This document shows positions 49,601 to 62,200 of a stretch of 64,000 bases of DNA, one piece after another. Position numbers and translations under genes: made by a program. Numbering within the stretch: the stretch's first letter is position 1; the number at the start of each line of letters is the position of its first letter. Origin of the DNA: Polydactylus sextarius (lineage: Eukaryota > Chordata > Actinopteri > Polynemidae); the NCBI GenBank assembly GCA_016801845.1, contig CM028915.1, positions 10,185,501-10,249,500 of the forward strand, given 5' to 3'. The notes under the pieces were generated by a model. It had not been told where the DNA came from. It did no database searches and worked only from the letters and a program-made list of their open reading frames with translations.

Positions 49601-51615
49601 AACAGAAGGGTTTGGAGAATCAGAAGGTATTGGGATACTTTAATTTACATGAGACTGTATGACCTATAACACTATTAATATAACCTGACCTATAAATCTT
49701 ATATAAATCAGCTGGCTTTGTTAAGTAACAGTAATAGAAAACAAATGAATGGCTGATCAATTAGCAGTGTTATGTAATAGCAGACATTCTGGTTGGCATC
49801 AATACATAACAATGAGTTTTGGGAGGGGAGAGTGTGTTACACAATAGCTGAATTTACTGATCATCTATCAGTGCTGCATGATATGAGTTGGTTGCTAAAT
49901 TGACCATCAGAAATGGTTCACGCACACTTGATCATCACTGAGTGCAAATTCTGTGACCTTGCTTTGCTCCCATCAGTCAATTACAAATTTCTTAGTTTCT
50001 CATTCACCTTTCTGTCTTTACAGTTATTTCTTCCACCGCACATCCTTCTTTCACTCCGTCATCTGTTTCTCTCATTTAACTTCACCCCTTTGGTCTCCAT
50101 AACTGGAGTGTGCATGTGAGTTACTGGTTCGTCCCTAAAAAGAACTCGATCGCACTGTGCCCAGCAGAAATATCCCTCTCGGATCTCTAACAAGAATATT
50201 CTGAGACATTAGGTCTACAGTCTGAAGTGCAGACACAAACATGCAGACATGCACTTACGTATACAGTAGCTGCATGAATACACATGAGGGAACATGAGCT
50301 GTTGGTCTTGGGTGCAGGCTGCACTGCTGAGCTCTTTTAAGATATGTTTGCACATTAGATTCCAGTGCAAAGCTTATTAACACCATTAACACTCGGTAGA
50401 TCACAGTGCTACCAAATTCTCCTGAAAGGCTGTTTGATGTGTGATGACATGATTACACTGAAACATCTGGAACATCACAACTACAACCATGTCAGCTGGC
50501 AGAAAATTAAAAATAACAACACATGTAACCTGAGATCTGAACATTAATGGGTTCAGGATCAACTGCTCACCTTGGTGCCGTCCAGGCTGATGATGCGGTA
50601 GACATTGCGTGTGCTGTCGTAGAAGTAGGAGACAGTGACGGCGTGCTTGCTTGTGGGCAGCCAGTTCTTCTTGGTGTTGGGGTCGATCTGGAAGACATGG
50701 GCCCTCGTGCTGTAGATGGGCTGCTCCCTGAAGGGGACGAAGAAGAAGTGGTGAACCTCTTTGTGCCGCAACACCAACGTTTCACCAAACCCAGCTCCAG
50801 CATTGTAACTCCTGTTATCCACGGGGGAGACAGATCGCCCTGGCAACCGAATTACCAAGTCGCTATCATCCATAGTTACACCACAGAAATAGAGGCATTC
50901 AAATGACTTCTACACGAACTCATAGTCTTGTATACGTGGATAAGCTTAGTTGCTGAGTTAATGTAAACATATTAAGACTTCGCTTCCTCTCACACATATC
51001 TCTTGACTCTACACACTAAATACATGCAGTTATCCAGCAAAAACTCCTTTCTTTCTGTCTTTCTTTCTTTCTGTGAGTGAAAGGCAGCACTGTCTCCCCC
51101 TGCTCTGATATGGGAATGCCTGCAGCACTGAGCGAGGGTCACACAGGGGAGCGCAGGGGGGGAAAGGAGAGGCTTTAAGACTAAATATAGACAGTAGGCC
51201 ATGGTTAACTACCATAGACACACCCCACAGAGCTGTACTTTCCATACACACACACATACACAAATAATGCATGAACATTCACAGACAATGGCACAAATGT
51301 GATGGAATTATAAGTTGGTGTACACGTGGGTGCATATGTGGATTTGTTCCTGTGTAGCGTGGATCAGTGGATGATCAAAAGTCCATGACGGGTTTAGCAG
51401 TGATGACTTAATTCCTTATTGACCTTTGTGTGACACTCAAGAGTTTATTCACTCCTCTATTTGTGTATATATAAGAGTCATTTTTGTTATTTTTTGATCA
51501 AGCATTCACCCGTCACTCTTGAGCAACCTTCACTCTTCATCCATTTATCCCTCACTCCTCCAGTGCCCTCATATATTCCAGCATTGTTGGGGTTTCTTGG
51601 GTAATATCTACAGTC

Positions 51616-51665
<50 letters not shown>

Positions 51666-54476
51666 CACTCAAAGCGCAGGGTGCAGAGGGAGATATTCTG
51701 GGCTGGCAGTGTTGGCAGAGCAGGAGATAGAGAAGTGCTTACACTGCACCGAGGGGGTGATGGGGGACATCAAAGGCTTGCTGTATAAATTAATATTAAA
51801 ATTCAACAGCAGCACCCCTCCTGTGTGTGATTAGCCAAGACTGGGAAAGAAAGAAAAACATGGAGACAGAGAAGGAAGTTCGACAGGAAGAGAAAGAGAA
51901 TGATGGGGAATGTGAGGAGTATGGGAAGTCAGGGAGTGAATCTGGGATGATTAATGCTGCTCCACAAAGCTGCTTGTGGAGTGCTGTGTGCGAATTATCA
52001 TAATCATCGACAGCAGTGTAAGTGGCGGAACTGTGAGTCATTTCAACTCTCTCTCTTTCTCTCTCCCAGCACACATCACACAACCACGGCCTGTCTGTAT
52101 GATCTGTGCAATAGCCGCTTGGCAACTGGCGCGTTTTTTTTTTTTTTTTGCATAATTTGATGGAGCTGTAGCAAATTTTCAGTTTCTTGTTGCTTGATTG
52201 TGTGCACGTACCAAACACAGCAACATTCTCCTGCTTTGATTTTTACATGAATGCCTGCGTCAAAGAGTTTTGTTCCAAAATGACACCCACCAGTTGTCAA
52301 AAAAAGCAATACCTACTCCTACAAGTGAACTCTTCTAAAAGACGGCATGATAAAATCATGGAATGTGATCGTTTCTATGTCCATTTATTTTCCTCATGGG
52401 AAGGTATATCCATAACATGAAAGACGTATGCTCACACTGCAGGCAGAGTTGGCGGTTATATGGTTACAGGATTGCATGGAGATCAGTACAGACAGAACAC
52501 TGACATATGGGCTACATGGCAGTTATACAGATTTAGCTACGGAGAGAAAGAAAGAGAGAAGGAAAGAAAGAGGGAGTAAATGTCTTAAAATGCTGTTTTA
52601 CTTCTATTAGTGCATGAAAGAAGTGCACAAATGTAAATGTGAAAACAAAACTGCCAAAAAGCAACTGCACTGTAAGAGAGAGAGGAGGGAAATGTTTAGA
52701 GGAAATGGAAAAACAGAAAAGTAAGAGTGTAAGCAAAGTGGTAATTTCAGTTGGGAGCAAATGAGAAGTTAAGGAGAGAGCGTGGAGGAAGAGGAAGAAG
52801 AGGATGAAGAGGTGTTTAGCATGCAGATTGTACTGCGTGACACAAGGGCAGGTGATGGAACGTGAATGTTAAAAGAGGGGGAGAGAAAGAGAGAAGGCAG
52901 AATGAGAGAGGGAGGGAGAGTGATGAAGTGAGAGAAGAAGGGAGGGATGAGGAGAACGTGGAGGAGGTGATGAATGTAGGAGACAGTGGAGCGCTGATGA
53001 ATCCACCCATCTCCTCGCAGAAGATGACGGAGGGAGTGGGAAGCTCTAAACTGCTACACAGTGCAAGCTCAACAATTACATGAACTGCGGCTGTGTGGTG
53101 TTCAGATTTGAACTTTCAAGAATGCAATGAGTCTTTGAGGAACAGAAAAACAACTACACAAGTGGGTCGTGTGCTTGAGATAGTGACTTCTGTGGGAGGA
53201 TCATGATGAAGATGATGATGGATGGATCGATGGATGAAGAAAGAACCATATTAAGATTAGAAATATGTAGATATATAATGTGTTGTGTGTATAGTTTTAT
53301 TATCATTTGAAATTATATAGTGTATAGAGTGTATAGAGTGTATAGAGTAGTGGCAGCAAAACTCTCATTCACTTTTTTATTAATAGGGAGAAAGAGGTTT
53401 TTTTCAAGGAAATGATAAAGAATGGGTACCAGAATTATTTTTTGCATTAGGCTAAATCACTGTAATTTCTTTCACAGAGACTTGAAGTCAATGGTGGTAA
53501 ACTCAGTCCACTACAAGGTCAAAATGGACTGGATACGTTGAGATGTGTTGTGAATTGAAGGGTCAATAGTCACAAGTTACGAAAAAACAAAACAAAACAA
53601 AAAAGTGTTCTCATTTACCTCGGGTGGTTATCTATTCATGATAGTTTTTCTGTAGTTCTGCCCCCACACCAGTACAACAGAGGTGAGTGAAAATTACACT
53701 AACATTGCCAGAACTGTTGGCAGAAACAATGTCCCTGCTATTCTTGTTAATCTACAGCTGTCGTCATGAACAGTTTTCATCTGTAATATTTCCTACTAAA
53801 TGAATGGACAAAGTGAAAAATGGTTGACAGCGATGTCTTTTGTGATTTCAAAATAAACGGCACTAAAAAAAACTGAATCAAAACTTCCTACATGGCTGGA
53901 CACCGCTGTTTGTAATTTATGGTAATCAGGGGTGAATTGACCCGTTATAATATGTCCAGTTGTGGCACACGCTGCAACTCTACATGTTAACACTGATATC
54001 GATCTGCGAATAACACTGTAGCAGTGCCTACAGGGCATTTCACATGAGCACACATGCATTTCCACACATATCTGCAGTTCCGACAGGTGCTGCCACAGAT
54101 GTGAGCTCTGACTTTTCCATTCACTGTGAATATGCAAACAGCTTCATTCTATATCACAATAGGACACATTTTATTTTATACTTCAGTATATGTCCTTTAA
54201 CCGTGCACCTGCTCCTGTTTCTGTAAGCACTGACAGTGAAACAGAAGCATAATGAAACAGTCCATCTGGGGAGATCTCACTGTCCCCCACCACCTCCACC
54301 CCCCACCCCACCCCTCTCTAGAAGTTGTCCCTTATTTCCAGAGATTTTCATTAATTCTAAGGATAAGAGCTTAAAGGCTGGTAGATCTTATTTAAGGTAG
54401 AGAGAAGTCATTAATGAGAGAGCTCACTGTTGCTCCATCTACTGGGAGCAGGTTGGATGACCTGAGATGTGCCTGT

Positions 54477-54522
<46 letters not shown>

Positions 54523-56136
54523 TTTCTCACACACCCACACAAACAAGCAAAGACAAAGACAGGCAGAAAAACTGAGTCCATCTGTGCATTGATTGCATTT
54601 GCCAAAGGAAGTGAGAGCACACCAGATAAAGTGTTGATAGGCATCTCCAGTTCTCGTACGATGCTAATGTCCTCCTCTGTGCCGTTACCATTAAAGCTGT
54701 AAGGAGTTTGGTATTGAGCCACAAGGCCGGAAGTGAAATATGACTCTATCTGTCTGTGCCATTACTACCAGATAAGCAGCCAGACATCAGATCTGTATCT
54801 AATGTATGAACACTTTCATCTCATTTACACATGCACATATTCAGACTCGAATACACATACTGCATGTAGCATAATGTTTTTAACCACAGTTTAAAATTTA
54901 TTCCAGTGTGGATCAATTGAGTCATTGAATCAGTTGCATAACAGTAAGTTAGTCACCAGTATGGCAGAGCCCAGTGGAGGGTTGAAGCTGAGTGGGAGAC
55001 TGCTGAATGATGTGTGCTGCCCACAGTGTAGGAGGGCAGAGTGGGGCTTGGGAGGCCTCCAGTGTATTGTAAATAGTTAATGCTGGAGTTTTGGCTGATG
55101 CCTTGAAATCGTACCATGCCTGTGCCATATTGTTAACCTCCTGCTGTGCAATTAATCACAATGAACTGCAGGAGACAGCTGTTAATGAACGGCAGGCTTG
55201 GTGGGGGAAATGGACCGCTGAGCTCAGGGTTAGGGGACATGCAAATGAGCAGCGCTGCGCACTAGGCAAGATATTTCACTGATGGGTGCTTGTTGTTGAG
55301 GATGTGTGAGGCAGCGGTCACTGTGCTGCCATAGAGACAGAAAGCCACTTTCTGTCACCAGAGCCTTGTGCATCATTGTAGCTATTGTCATCAACCTGCA
55401 TCTGACATTACGCTGTTCCTAAAGCTTCTCTAGAGCAGGACCCGGAACAGGATGTACAGAACATGAGAGCAGAGTCCTCTGAGAATATTTGAGAAGAAAA
55501 GCTATTGTTATAAATTCTCTCCTTCAGAATTATATAACTGTCTATAATGTAGGTGGGGAGTAAACTGTAGGACAGAGGGACCTAGATAAAAGCATCATCT
55601 TCATCCTCTCTCTCGTTGTTTTAGGGTAAAACAATGATGAATTGTGGGATAGTGAGGAATTTAAACTTCCCCATTGGACTCCTAACAGTCCCACCACAGA
55701 TTAACCCGCTACTTTGATCCTAAAAGTTTGACAATGGTGGCAACTTCTGCACCAGCATTTGCGTGCCAGCATGTTGGTGTGAGACTATATTTCTGTTTCA
55801 GCAGACAGAGCATATTCTGAGGGGAGAGGCATGAGCTGTTTCATTAAATGGCTCAGAATTGGCTGTTTTCGTGTGCAGCACATCAAGGCCACCAGAAGAT
55901 CACTACTAAACCACCAAACAGCCTGGACTCGGTGGTACAATGCGTCCACCATCACCCTCGGGTTACGACTGATAGATTATTACGCATAAACCCGTGGTAG
56001 TTATTTGGTTATGCGTGATGTGGTTTCTACGGCAGGGAAGTTCATACCGTGCGAGGCGGCCGCAGCTCATATGAATAAATAAGGGATGGAAAAGGAAGTC
56101 ACTCAGGCTTTGGGATAATAATCACACTTACCCCAT
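38028..56136 (-). CDS. homer1: Homer scaffold protein 1, long (coiled-coil) form, 358 aa
   Basis: Postsynaptic scaffold that tethers group I mGluRs, IP3 and ryanodine receptors and Shank. Nine coding exons, high to low: 56132-56136 (ATGGG only), 50571-50727, 48436-48567, 46363-46455, 43860-44008, 38863-39019, 38496-38606, 38317-38397, 38028-38219 (TAG); 1077 nt in frame (human 354 aa). The EVH1 domain spans residues 1 to about 110 (STRAHVFQIDPNTKKNW with ligand-binding Trp24, HAVTVSYFYDSTRNVYRII, KFGQWADSRANTVYGLGF). A Pro/Ser/Thr-rich linker follows, then a coiled coil from about residue 190 (KHWEAELEALKGNNAKLTAALLE region) to the C-terminal leucine-zipper segment ending RLIEEAS. The start is fixed by the tiny first exon, ATGGG|GTAAGTG, a split conserved in Homer genes. 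Confidence 0.97.
39020..43859 (-). other. homer1: homer1 intron 5
   Basis: A 4.8-kb intron. Its first bases extend exon 5 as an open reading frame (see the short isoform). It contains (CATC)n-like sequence at 39196-39230, CA tracts at 40029-40050 and 42752-42794, and ORFs near 41214-41681 and 40297-40648 without homology cues. Minus-strand AATAAA near 43290-43297 could polyadenylate the short isoform. Confidence 0.6.
42752..42794. repeat. (CA)n/(CGCA)n microsatellite
   Basis: A compound ACGC/AC array within homer1 intron 5. Confidence 0.9.
43787..44008 (-). other. homer1: homer1 exon 5 with read-through: predicted Homer1a-type short isoform end
   Basis: If the exon 5 donor (ACAG|GTACAT) is not used, translation runs on for 24 residues beginning RYIPHGDVV and stops at TGA 43787-43789, giving a 202-residue EVH1-only protein. 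Mammalian Homer1a (186 aa, immediate early gene) is made the same way, by read-through at exon 5, and as I recall its unique tail also starts with Arg-Tyr. The long form is the alternative product. Use in this fish is inferred. Confidence 0.6.
44009..46362 (-). other. homer1: homer1 intron 4
   Basis: A 2.35-kb intron. It includes a short GT tract (44801-44821), a CpG-poor block at about 44880-45230 with homeodomain-like ATTA sites, another complex block at about 45550-45780, and very AT-rich sequence at 46020-46270. Confidence 0.55.
46543..46662. repeat. (CA)n microsatellite, ~120 bp
   Basis: A long CA array with a CGCG interruption near its start and CTCA interruptions near its end. Confidence 0.95.
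46823..46910. repeat. interrupted (CA)n array
   Basis: CA array with AAACA and TATA interruptions. Confidence 0.9.
48064..48130. repeat. interrupted (CA)n array
   Basis: CA array with AAAAA and CATA interruptions. Confidence 0.9.
48568..50570 (-). other. homer1: homer1 intron 2
   Basis: A 2-kb intron, AT-rich, with no gene or large repeat recognised. Confidence 0.65.
51619..51669. repeat. (CA)n microsatellite
   Basis: A pure AC array with one GC interruption near its end. Confidence 0.95.
53321..53349. repeat. 3-copy 9-mer tandem repeat
   Basis: Unit TGTATAGAG repeated three times. Confidence 0.85.
54479..54520. repeat. (AC)21 microsatellite
   Basis: An uninterrupted 42-bp AC array. Confidence 0.95.
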
Positions 56137-56638
56137 TGTTATGGTTGAAATGAAAGGCGACACCTGACCACTGATCCTTTTCGTTGGTAATAAAAACGAA
56201 TCACTCGGATTGGCTACTGCGTATGAAGGTCTTCTTCTTCTGCTGCTTCTCCTTCTCTCTACGCGACAGCCTCCCTTTTATCACTGTCGGTGCGTCTGCA
56301 GGAATTTGATGACAACTGCTCCATTCCCCTCCACCCGCTGTCACCGCATGAATTCACACATACATGTCGTTCAGCACATGGCACCGGAATCGTCAGTGCT
56401 TCTTGTGGTCCTGATTTGGCGTTGAGGGTTTGGTGATGGAGCAGCAGCAGCAGCAGCAGCGGCAGCGGCGCTGTGGGAGATCCAGCGCAGAGTCCAGTGG
56501 AGATCCGACGTGCGTCCTGCTGTTGCCGTGTAAATTACAGATCCTCGCTTAAAGGGTGGAGAAGCCCTGCTGCCTGAAGTGGGAAAGACAACCCTCATTT
56601 AGCCAGAACATAACGCACAGCATCACCCTGTCCACCCG

Positions 56639-56670
<32 letters not shown>

Positions 56671-57140
56671 TCTCTCTCATTCCCTCCCTCTCTCTCATTA
56701 CCATAGGCTGGCAGGCTACACCCCCACTCTCCCCCAGACTACAGCTTTTTCACATATACTCCACACATTCAGCATCACCAGTCCATTCCTACAACAAACC
56801 ACATTTCCTGATCTAAACCTAAAGTAATCCCTTGTGCTTTTTGCAACATCAACTGATGCATTCCCCGCTTCATCCACATAACAAACTCTCATCCTCATCA
56901 GTGCCGGTATGTGGAGTCAATTACATACATTCAGTTATTCTGCAGCCTCTCTGCTGTAACTGTAGCTGTATGTGTGCTTCATTGATTCTAAACCCATCCA
57001 CAGACCCCTGTGTGCGCACCCCCCCGCTCCCCAAACCGCTGCACATCTGCCCGATGCATCCGCTTCCCTCCCACTCAGATCAGTGTCAGTATTGAACTGC
57101 CTACGTCACGGCACCGTCCTCCGCAGTGACGTCACCCGGT
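56137..57140 (-). promoter_or_regulatory. homer1: homer1 5' UTR and promoter with CREs
   Basis: Upstream (minus strand) of the homer1 ATG. It contains a (GCA)n tract at 56441-56470, a (CT)n tract at 56639-56678, and two CRE-type sites: a full TGACGTCA at 57127-57134 and TACGTCAC at 57102-57109. CRE-driven activity-dependent transcription is established for mammalian Homer1; the site positions here are seen, their function is inferred. Confidence 0.55.
56639..56678. repeat. (TC)n microsatellite
   Basis: CT array with one CCC interruption; further CTCT runs follow to about 56698. Confidence 0.9.
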
Positions 57141-58800
57141 GCTCTGGGGACCGATGCCACTTGATGTTTTGTTGTTTTATAAAAAGTTTATTGGGAAGAA
57201 GTCTTCTCGCCGAGAGCTTTAAGAAGGGACAAAAAAAATGTTATTTCGTGGCTGTGATGTATAATGTCCTGCTTTAATACCCACATTTTCTGAAAAATAA
57301 TAAATAACAAAGATCATGCTCCATGCGTTATTTGAGCTATTGGTGATAAATCAATTGACTTCGGCAGCTTACAGGAAAAACACACTGTGGCTTTACATTT
57401 TTTAAGAGACTAAATTATGAATATTTGTCATATTCATAGATGCAATTCTTCATCATCTTCTGGTCTTGTGCAGTATTATTATTAGTCTACCAGGGCTGCT
57501 TTATGAGTTTGGGGTTTTAATGTCTTATGAGCTTAGAGTTCAACTCAGCAAATGGGATTTAGGGACAATATCTAATTGTAAACATTGTGGATGTGGAAAA
57601 AAATATCTCTACTGAGGAAGACATCATCAATGTAAATATTCCTCTGTGCCATGGACAGTCAAGCCAGTCAATTTAAGAGTAATCACAAGAAGAAGAAAAT
57701 TAGGACAATAGATTCTAACATAAATGTCAGGCCACAAAGAACTGATGAACTGATAATGTTGAGTGATCATAAGCTATAAGCTTTGCCTGTGCCCCACAAC
57801 TCATAAGGCTAACTCAGCAGCACAAAAATCAATAAAAGAATAAAATGAAAATAATCGATTAGAAGCTGAAGTTCATCATTAACTATGTAGGTCTATTTAG
57901 ATTTAGTGTTCACTTACACAACACTAACACTTACACAATAATAACTGTCTGGTGGTATCCTCACAATTCATATCTTGTCACTGACATGTAGTTGACAAAA
58001 AATAGACTTTTATATTTTATCTTATGCTATGCTAATCAAATGCTTATTTTCTTTTGTTTGTGTCCTCAAAAAACCCAGTTTAAACAAGTGACTTTCAGTA
58101 GTTCATCCCGTGAGCTCAACAGCAGAGATAAATGGAGGTGATAAATCCTGGAGCTTGTTAAAAGACAATGGATGATAGACAACATGACCGCAGCCAGGTT
58201 CATTTGACTGGTAAACGGGTTTATCTGATCTACAGCTGTAACTCCACATTCAAATGAATCTAATTTGGATATACAAAAGTGTTTCACTGTGTAGCTGAGG
58301 ATGTTCTTCTTTCATGTTGCCATCCAGTTATACATTTACATCTCTATTAATATTCTGTTGTTAATCTTCTTTATTGTTAACTCTCATTACACTTTTTTTT
58401 ATCTAGTTTATCTTTGCACATTACAGTTTCCTGTTAAATTACTGTCAGTCCACTTTGCAAGTCCCCATTTTGGCTCTTAATTATACCTTTCACAGTACTT
58501 TTCTATTTACTTACTTAGTAGCCTATTTATTATTATTTCCTTGTCGAGTCATTGTTCTTTGTAACAAAAACATTTTCCCTGTAGGAATCATAAGTTTTCT
58601 AATTTTGATAAAATATCTCAAATATTACAGTCATACGGACAGCCGACCAAAAACATCTTTACGCGCTGATTTTTGTATTATTTTTTTATTTCACTATCCA
58701 GTATTACCAGACTAGCACAGAGCAGCCTGAAAGTTTATTTTGGGGTTGACTTTCCCTTTAACACGCGCATGGCTACGTCCCCTTTAAATTGAGTTCCATT
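57141..58800. other. homer1-tent2 divergent intergenic region
   Basis: About 1.6 kb, AT-rich, with no gene recognised. homer1 and tent2 are transcribed away from each other on its two sides. Confidence 0.55.
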
Positions 58801-58877
58801 ACGTCATGGCATCAACGCGGAAGTGTTTACATTGGAAATTAGCACTTTAGTTTTGTTTACATGTGACATGAAATTTG
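58801..58877 (+). promoter_or_regulatory. tent2: tent2 promoter and probable non-coding first exon
   Basis: Contains ACGTCA (58801-58806) and GCGGAAGTG (ETS-like, about 58817-58825). A consensus donor (TTTG|GTAAGT) at 58877/58878 fits the acceptor TCGCAG ending at 59190 just upstream of the coding start. The exon carries an ATG at 58868. Confidence 0.5.
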
Positions 58878-59226
58878 GTAAGTATTTCGCAGTATTGGTT
58901 ATTTTTTTTAGATGACAGTCTAACATTTCGCCCCATGTTTACGTAGACGTGAAGCTCATAATAATTTACAGAGAAATCTTTTAATATTTAGATAGTACGG
59001 CTAGTGGAGTTTGAATTAGCTAGCTAGATGCTACTTAAGGCGAGCTAACTTCGCTTACTTGCTGCACCACCTGATCACTAGTAAGTTTCGTTTTCCTTCG
59101 CAGCTGTGGTTTATTCGTCACTTTTGGGTAAAATACTTCCGTGTGTGTATACTCTACTGGTCGATGCTATCGCTGTTTTTTTTCTCGCAGCCGGGTTGAT
59201 GCTGGAGCTCCGTGAAGACCCCCAGC

Positions 59227-62200
59227 ATGTATCCTCGCAGCGGTGCTCCGAGGGGCCGGTCAGCCTATAACAACGGCCTGTACCCGCCACCTTCTGCGCC
59301 CCGACTTTACGAATATAACCACCAAAGCCCGATAGGCTTCAACAGGTGAGTCTAATCAGGAAACTAACCCCTGTATGTCCTTGTTGTTGAGTTTACCGAA
59401 ATGTTTTTATTTCAAAATCATGATCAATGCTAAAGTTACCACTTGGAATAACTTTACAAGGGTCGTTGTTGTGAAGTTTTACTTCACTGAACATATGTTA
59501 ATGTTATGGAGGCAGTCTTCCTACACGGTATCCAGAACTAGGCCCTAAAAGTGTTGGTTCGTTGTTTGTGTCTTAGACAGCTGAGAAGACACTGCTATCA
59601 TAAAAGTGGAGACTTTTCCCCAGCAGTTGTCATGACAACCAAGGTCGCATATTGTATAGGACACGAGGAGCTTTCAGAGGAGGAGGTTATAGCCATAACA
59701 AACAGTCTGCGTTTCATTTTCTCAAGGGAAATGAGTTACGCAAGACTTCTTTAAATAGGATATGTAACACACTTTATGTAAAAATTATGGTTCAGTGTTC
59801 AGTTTCAGGTGTGAAATCTAGTCTTCACATGTTTACGGATGTGCTGTTATTCATGAATAACCTTATTTAGATTTGTATTATTATGTATCCTTTACTAAGG
59901 AAGAATTCGTCAGGATTGTAAGTATCTTCTAAGTTATGTGTCATCTTTGTTTTAAGATGAGGGTTAATACAGTGTCTGAACAGACAGTACAAAGCATTAA
60001 CATATGGAAAATACATATATTAGTTGTCAAAGAGACATGAGTTAATAGAAAATCTCACTGTCATACTCTTTCACAAATATAACCTTTGATACCAGACTGT
60101 ACAACAATGGCATTTCAAAACAGTGTAGAGTAGTGCCTGTGACACATATTCCAAATTGAATTTGTTATTCAGAGAGAACATAACTATGATTGTGATTGTT
60201 AGTTTCATATATAATCAAGACTTTTGCCACTAGGGCACTATGTATTTGAAGAGCTATGTCGTTCCAAGATCCAAATCCATCATCCTCACACCCTCAAGGC
60301 TGTTTCTGTAGTCTTTTATCATATATGGAGTTGTTTTTCGGCACCCTAACTGTTACGCACACATGATAAGTTCTCCTATGACGTTGTTTAAGGAGACACT
60401 CAGGCGGGCCTTGAATATATCTTGTCCTTTCAGTACATCGTGCTTTCACACATACTTCTCTGCAGTAGGGTGTGGGGCATACAGACACCTCTAATTTCAT
60501 TGAGCAGTTAAAACACACATCTAAAAATTAGTAGTCAGTAACTCAATATAAAGTAATTAGCAAAGTAAAAGTTGTAAAAGTAATTAGCAAAGCGTTTAGA
60601 TAAGATATCCCATCACTCTCAATGCTGATGTTGACCCTGTCAAATTCAAAGACTGTGACTTAGAAATTTATTGTGATGCTGACATTTCATTTTAAAATAA
60701 AATTTTCTGAATCTCAGAGCATGAAGTACAAAAATGTGTAACTCCGAATACTTTACTATAAGTGACTAGTATAGAGAAATAAATGGTTAAACAGATTCTA
60801 TGATGTGTTTATGTCTATTATTATCAGATTTCTATGAATTGAATGAAAACATTTATTCTAAAGGATAAAGAATGCTTTTCTTTTGTCATCGATCCTGTGT
60901 ATTGATACGTGCTTGTGTTTCCGTAGCTTCAGTGTTCCTCCTCTAGAGAGGATACCTCCATATGAATGGAAACCTCCACCATCCACCTCTCCAGCTCATC
61001 CTCCACGCACACAAACAATGACCAATGGACGCAAGTACGTCATTATCTGATTCACACACTCCACACACATTTGTTTTTTTTTTACATGTTTTCTGACATG
61101 TTTCTTGTCATTCTCTTTCCTCCAGGAGGCAGAGCGATGACTACAGCCCCTATGAAGGGAAACGCCAACGCTTTGACTCTTTTCAGTCTTTTTCATCATG
61201 GACAGAACCTGCAGTTCAGGCCCCTTTCCCTCCTCGTCATCCTGATCAAATGTTGGCCGGGTCCTCAAGATCATTCTTCCATGATTTTGACCGGACCTAT
61301 CTCAGTCCACGCTCCCATTCCCACCCTCCGATGCCTGCAGTCCCAGAAAGCTCCAACAGCCTGCAGGCCTACGCTAAAGACAAGGTAGTGTAAATTTAAA
61401 TAGCCGTAATCTGAAGCTAACGTACACCAGGTCAGACTGTATGGATGTATCAGTGTGAATATGCTTTGGTTTATTAATGTGTCTTGTGTCTTGTGTCATG
61501 TGTTTTCGTCCTCAGCTGAGCAATCAAATGGTAGAGCTGTTTGAGGCCTGTCAGCAACAATCTACTGATTTGATGCGGAAGGAGATGTGTCGATCGCGGC
61601 TGCAGGAAGACATACAACAGCGGTATGCAGGTGAGTACCACTGTTTACTGTCATTGTCTGCTCAGACTGTGTGTTGTCATTCTTAAAACACCTAATGTCC
61701 AATAATAGCACAACTTTACTTGACGGGATCTTCGATAAATGGATTGGCCTGCCGGAGCAGTGATGCTGATTTGTGTCTGGTCCTCAAGGGAAAAGTAAGT
61801 ATCTCTGACTGCAGTGATAGTCTTCATGTATGTGTAAAATTTACAGTTTTTCTGTTTTGTTTTTTATTGTTTCAGAAAAACTGTGATCCTATTCAGGTTC
61901 TCTCTCAGCTCCAGAAGTTGTTTAGATCACTATGTGAGTAAAACAACTTACGTAATGATAAATTAATTCTATAATTTGTTTGTTCAATAATTTGTTTAAT
62001 ATGGTCACTGATTTTATCCCTAGTTTTTAATGTTACCACTTAGTCCACTAGGTGGAGCATTTTACACACTGGAGCAAAGGGTTTCAGTTTTACAGGAAAA
62101 GAAACTGAAACTAACACAATTCTAATGAAGTTTGTTTTGATTTATAGCATATGTAGAGAGGACTCAGCTGATCAGAGCCAAAGTGCCAATCCTCAGGTTC

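Larger units (their letters stand above)
50728..56131 (-). other. homer1: homer1 intron 1
   Basis: A 5.4-kb intron between the five-base coding part of exon 1 and exon 2. It holds CA arrays (51619-51669, 54479-54520), purine-rich GA/GGA stretches (52535-52580, 52790-52990), a three-copy TGTATAGAG tandem at about 53321-53349, and a motif-rich block around 55090-55280. Confidence 0.65.

Noticed and set aside
50547..50906. 119-residue plus-strand ORF
   Set aside because: Antisense of homer1 exon 2 (EVH1).
54411..54722. 103-residue minus-strand ORF with a non-repetitive half
   Set aside because: Half of it translates the AC array; the other half has no known motif and no splice logic in homer1.
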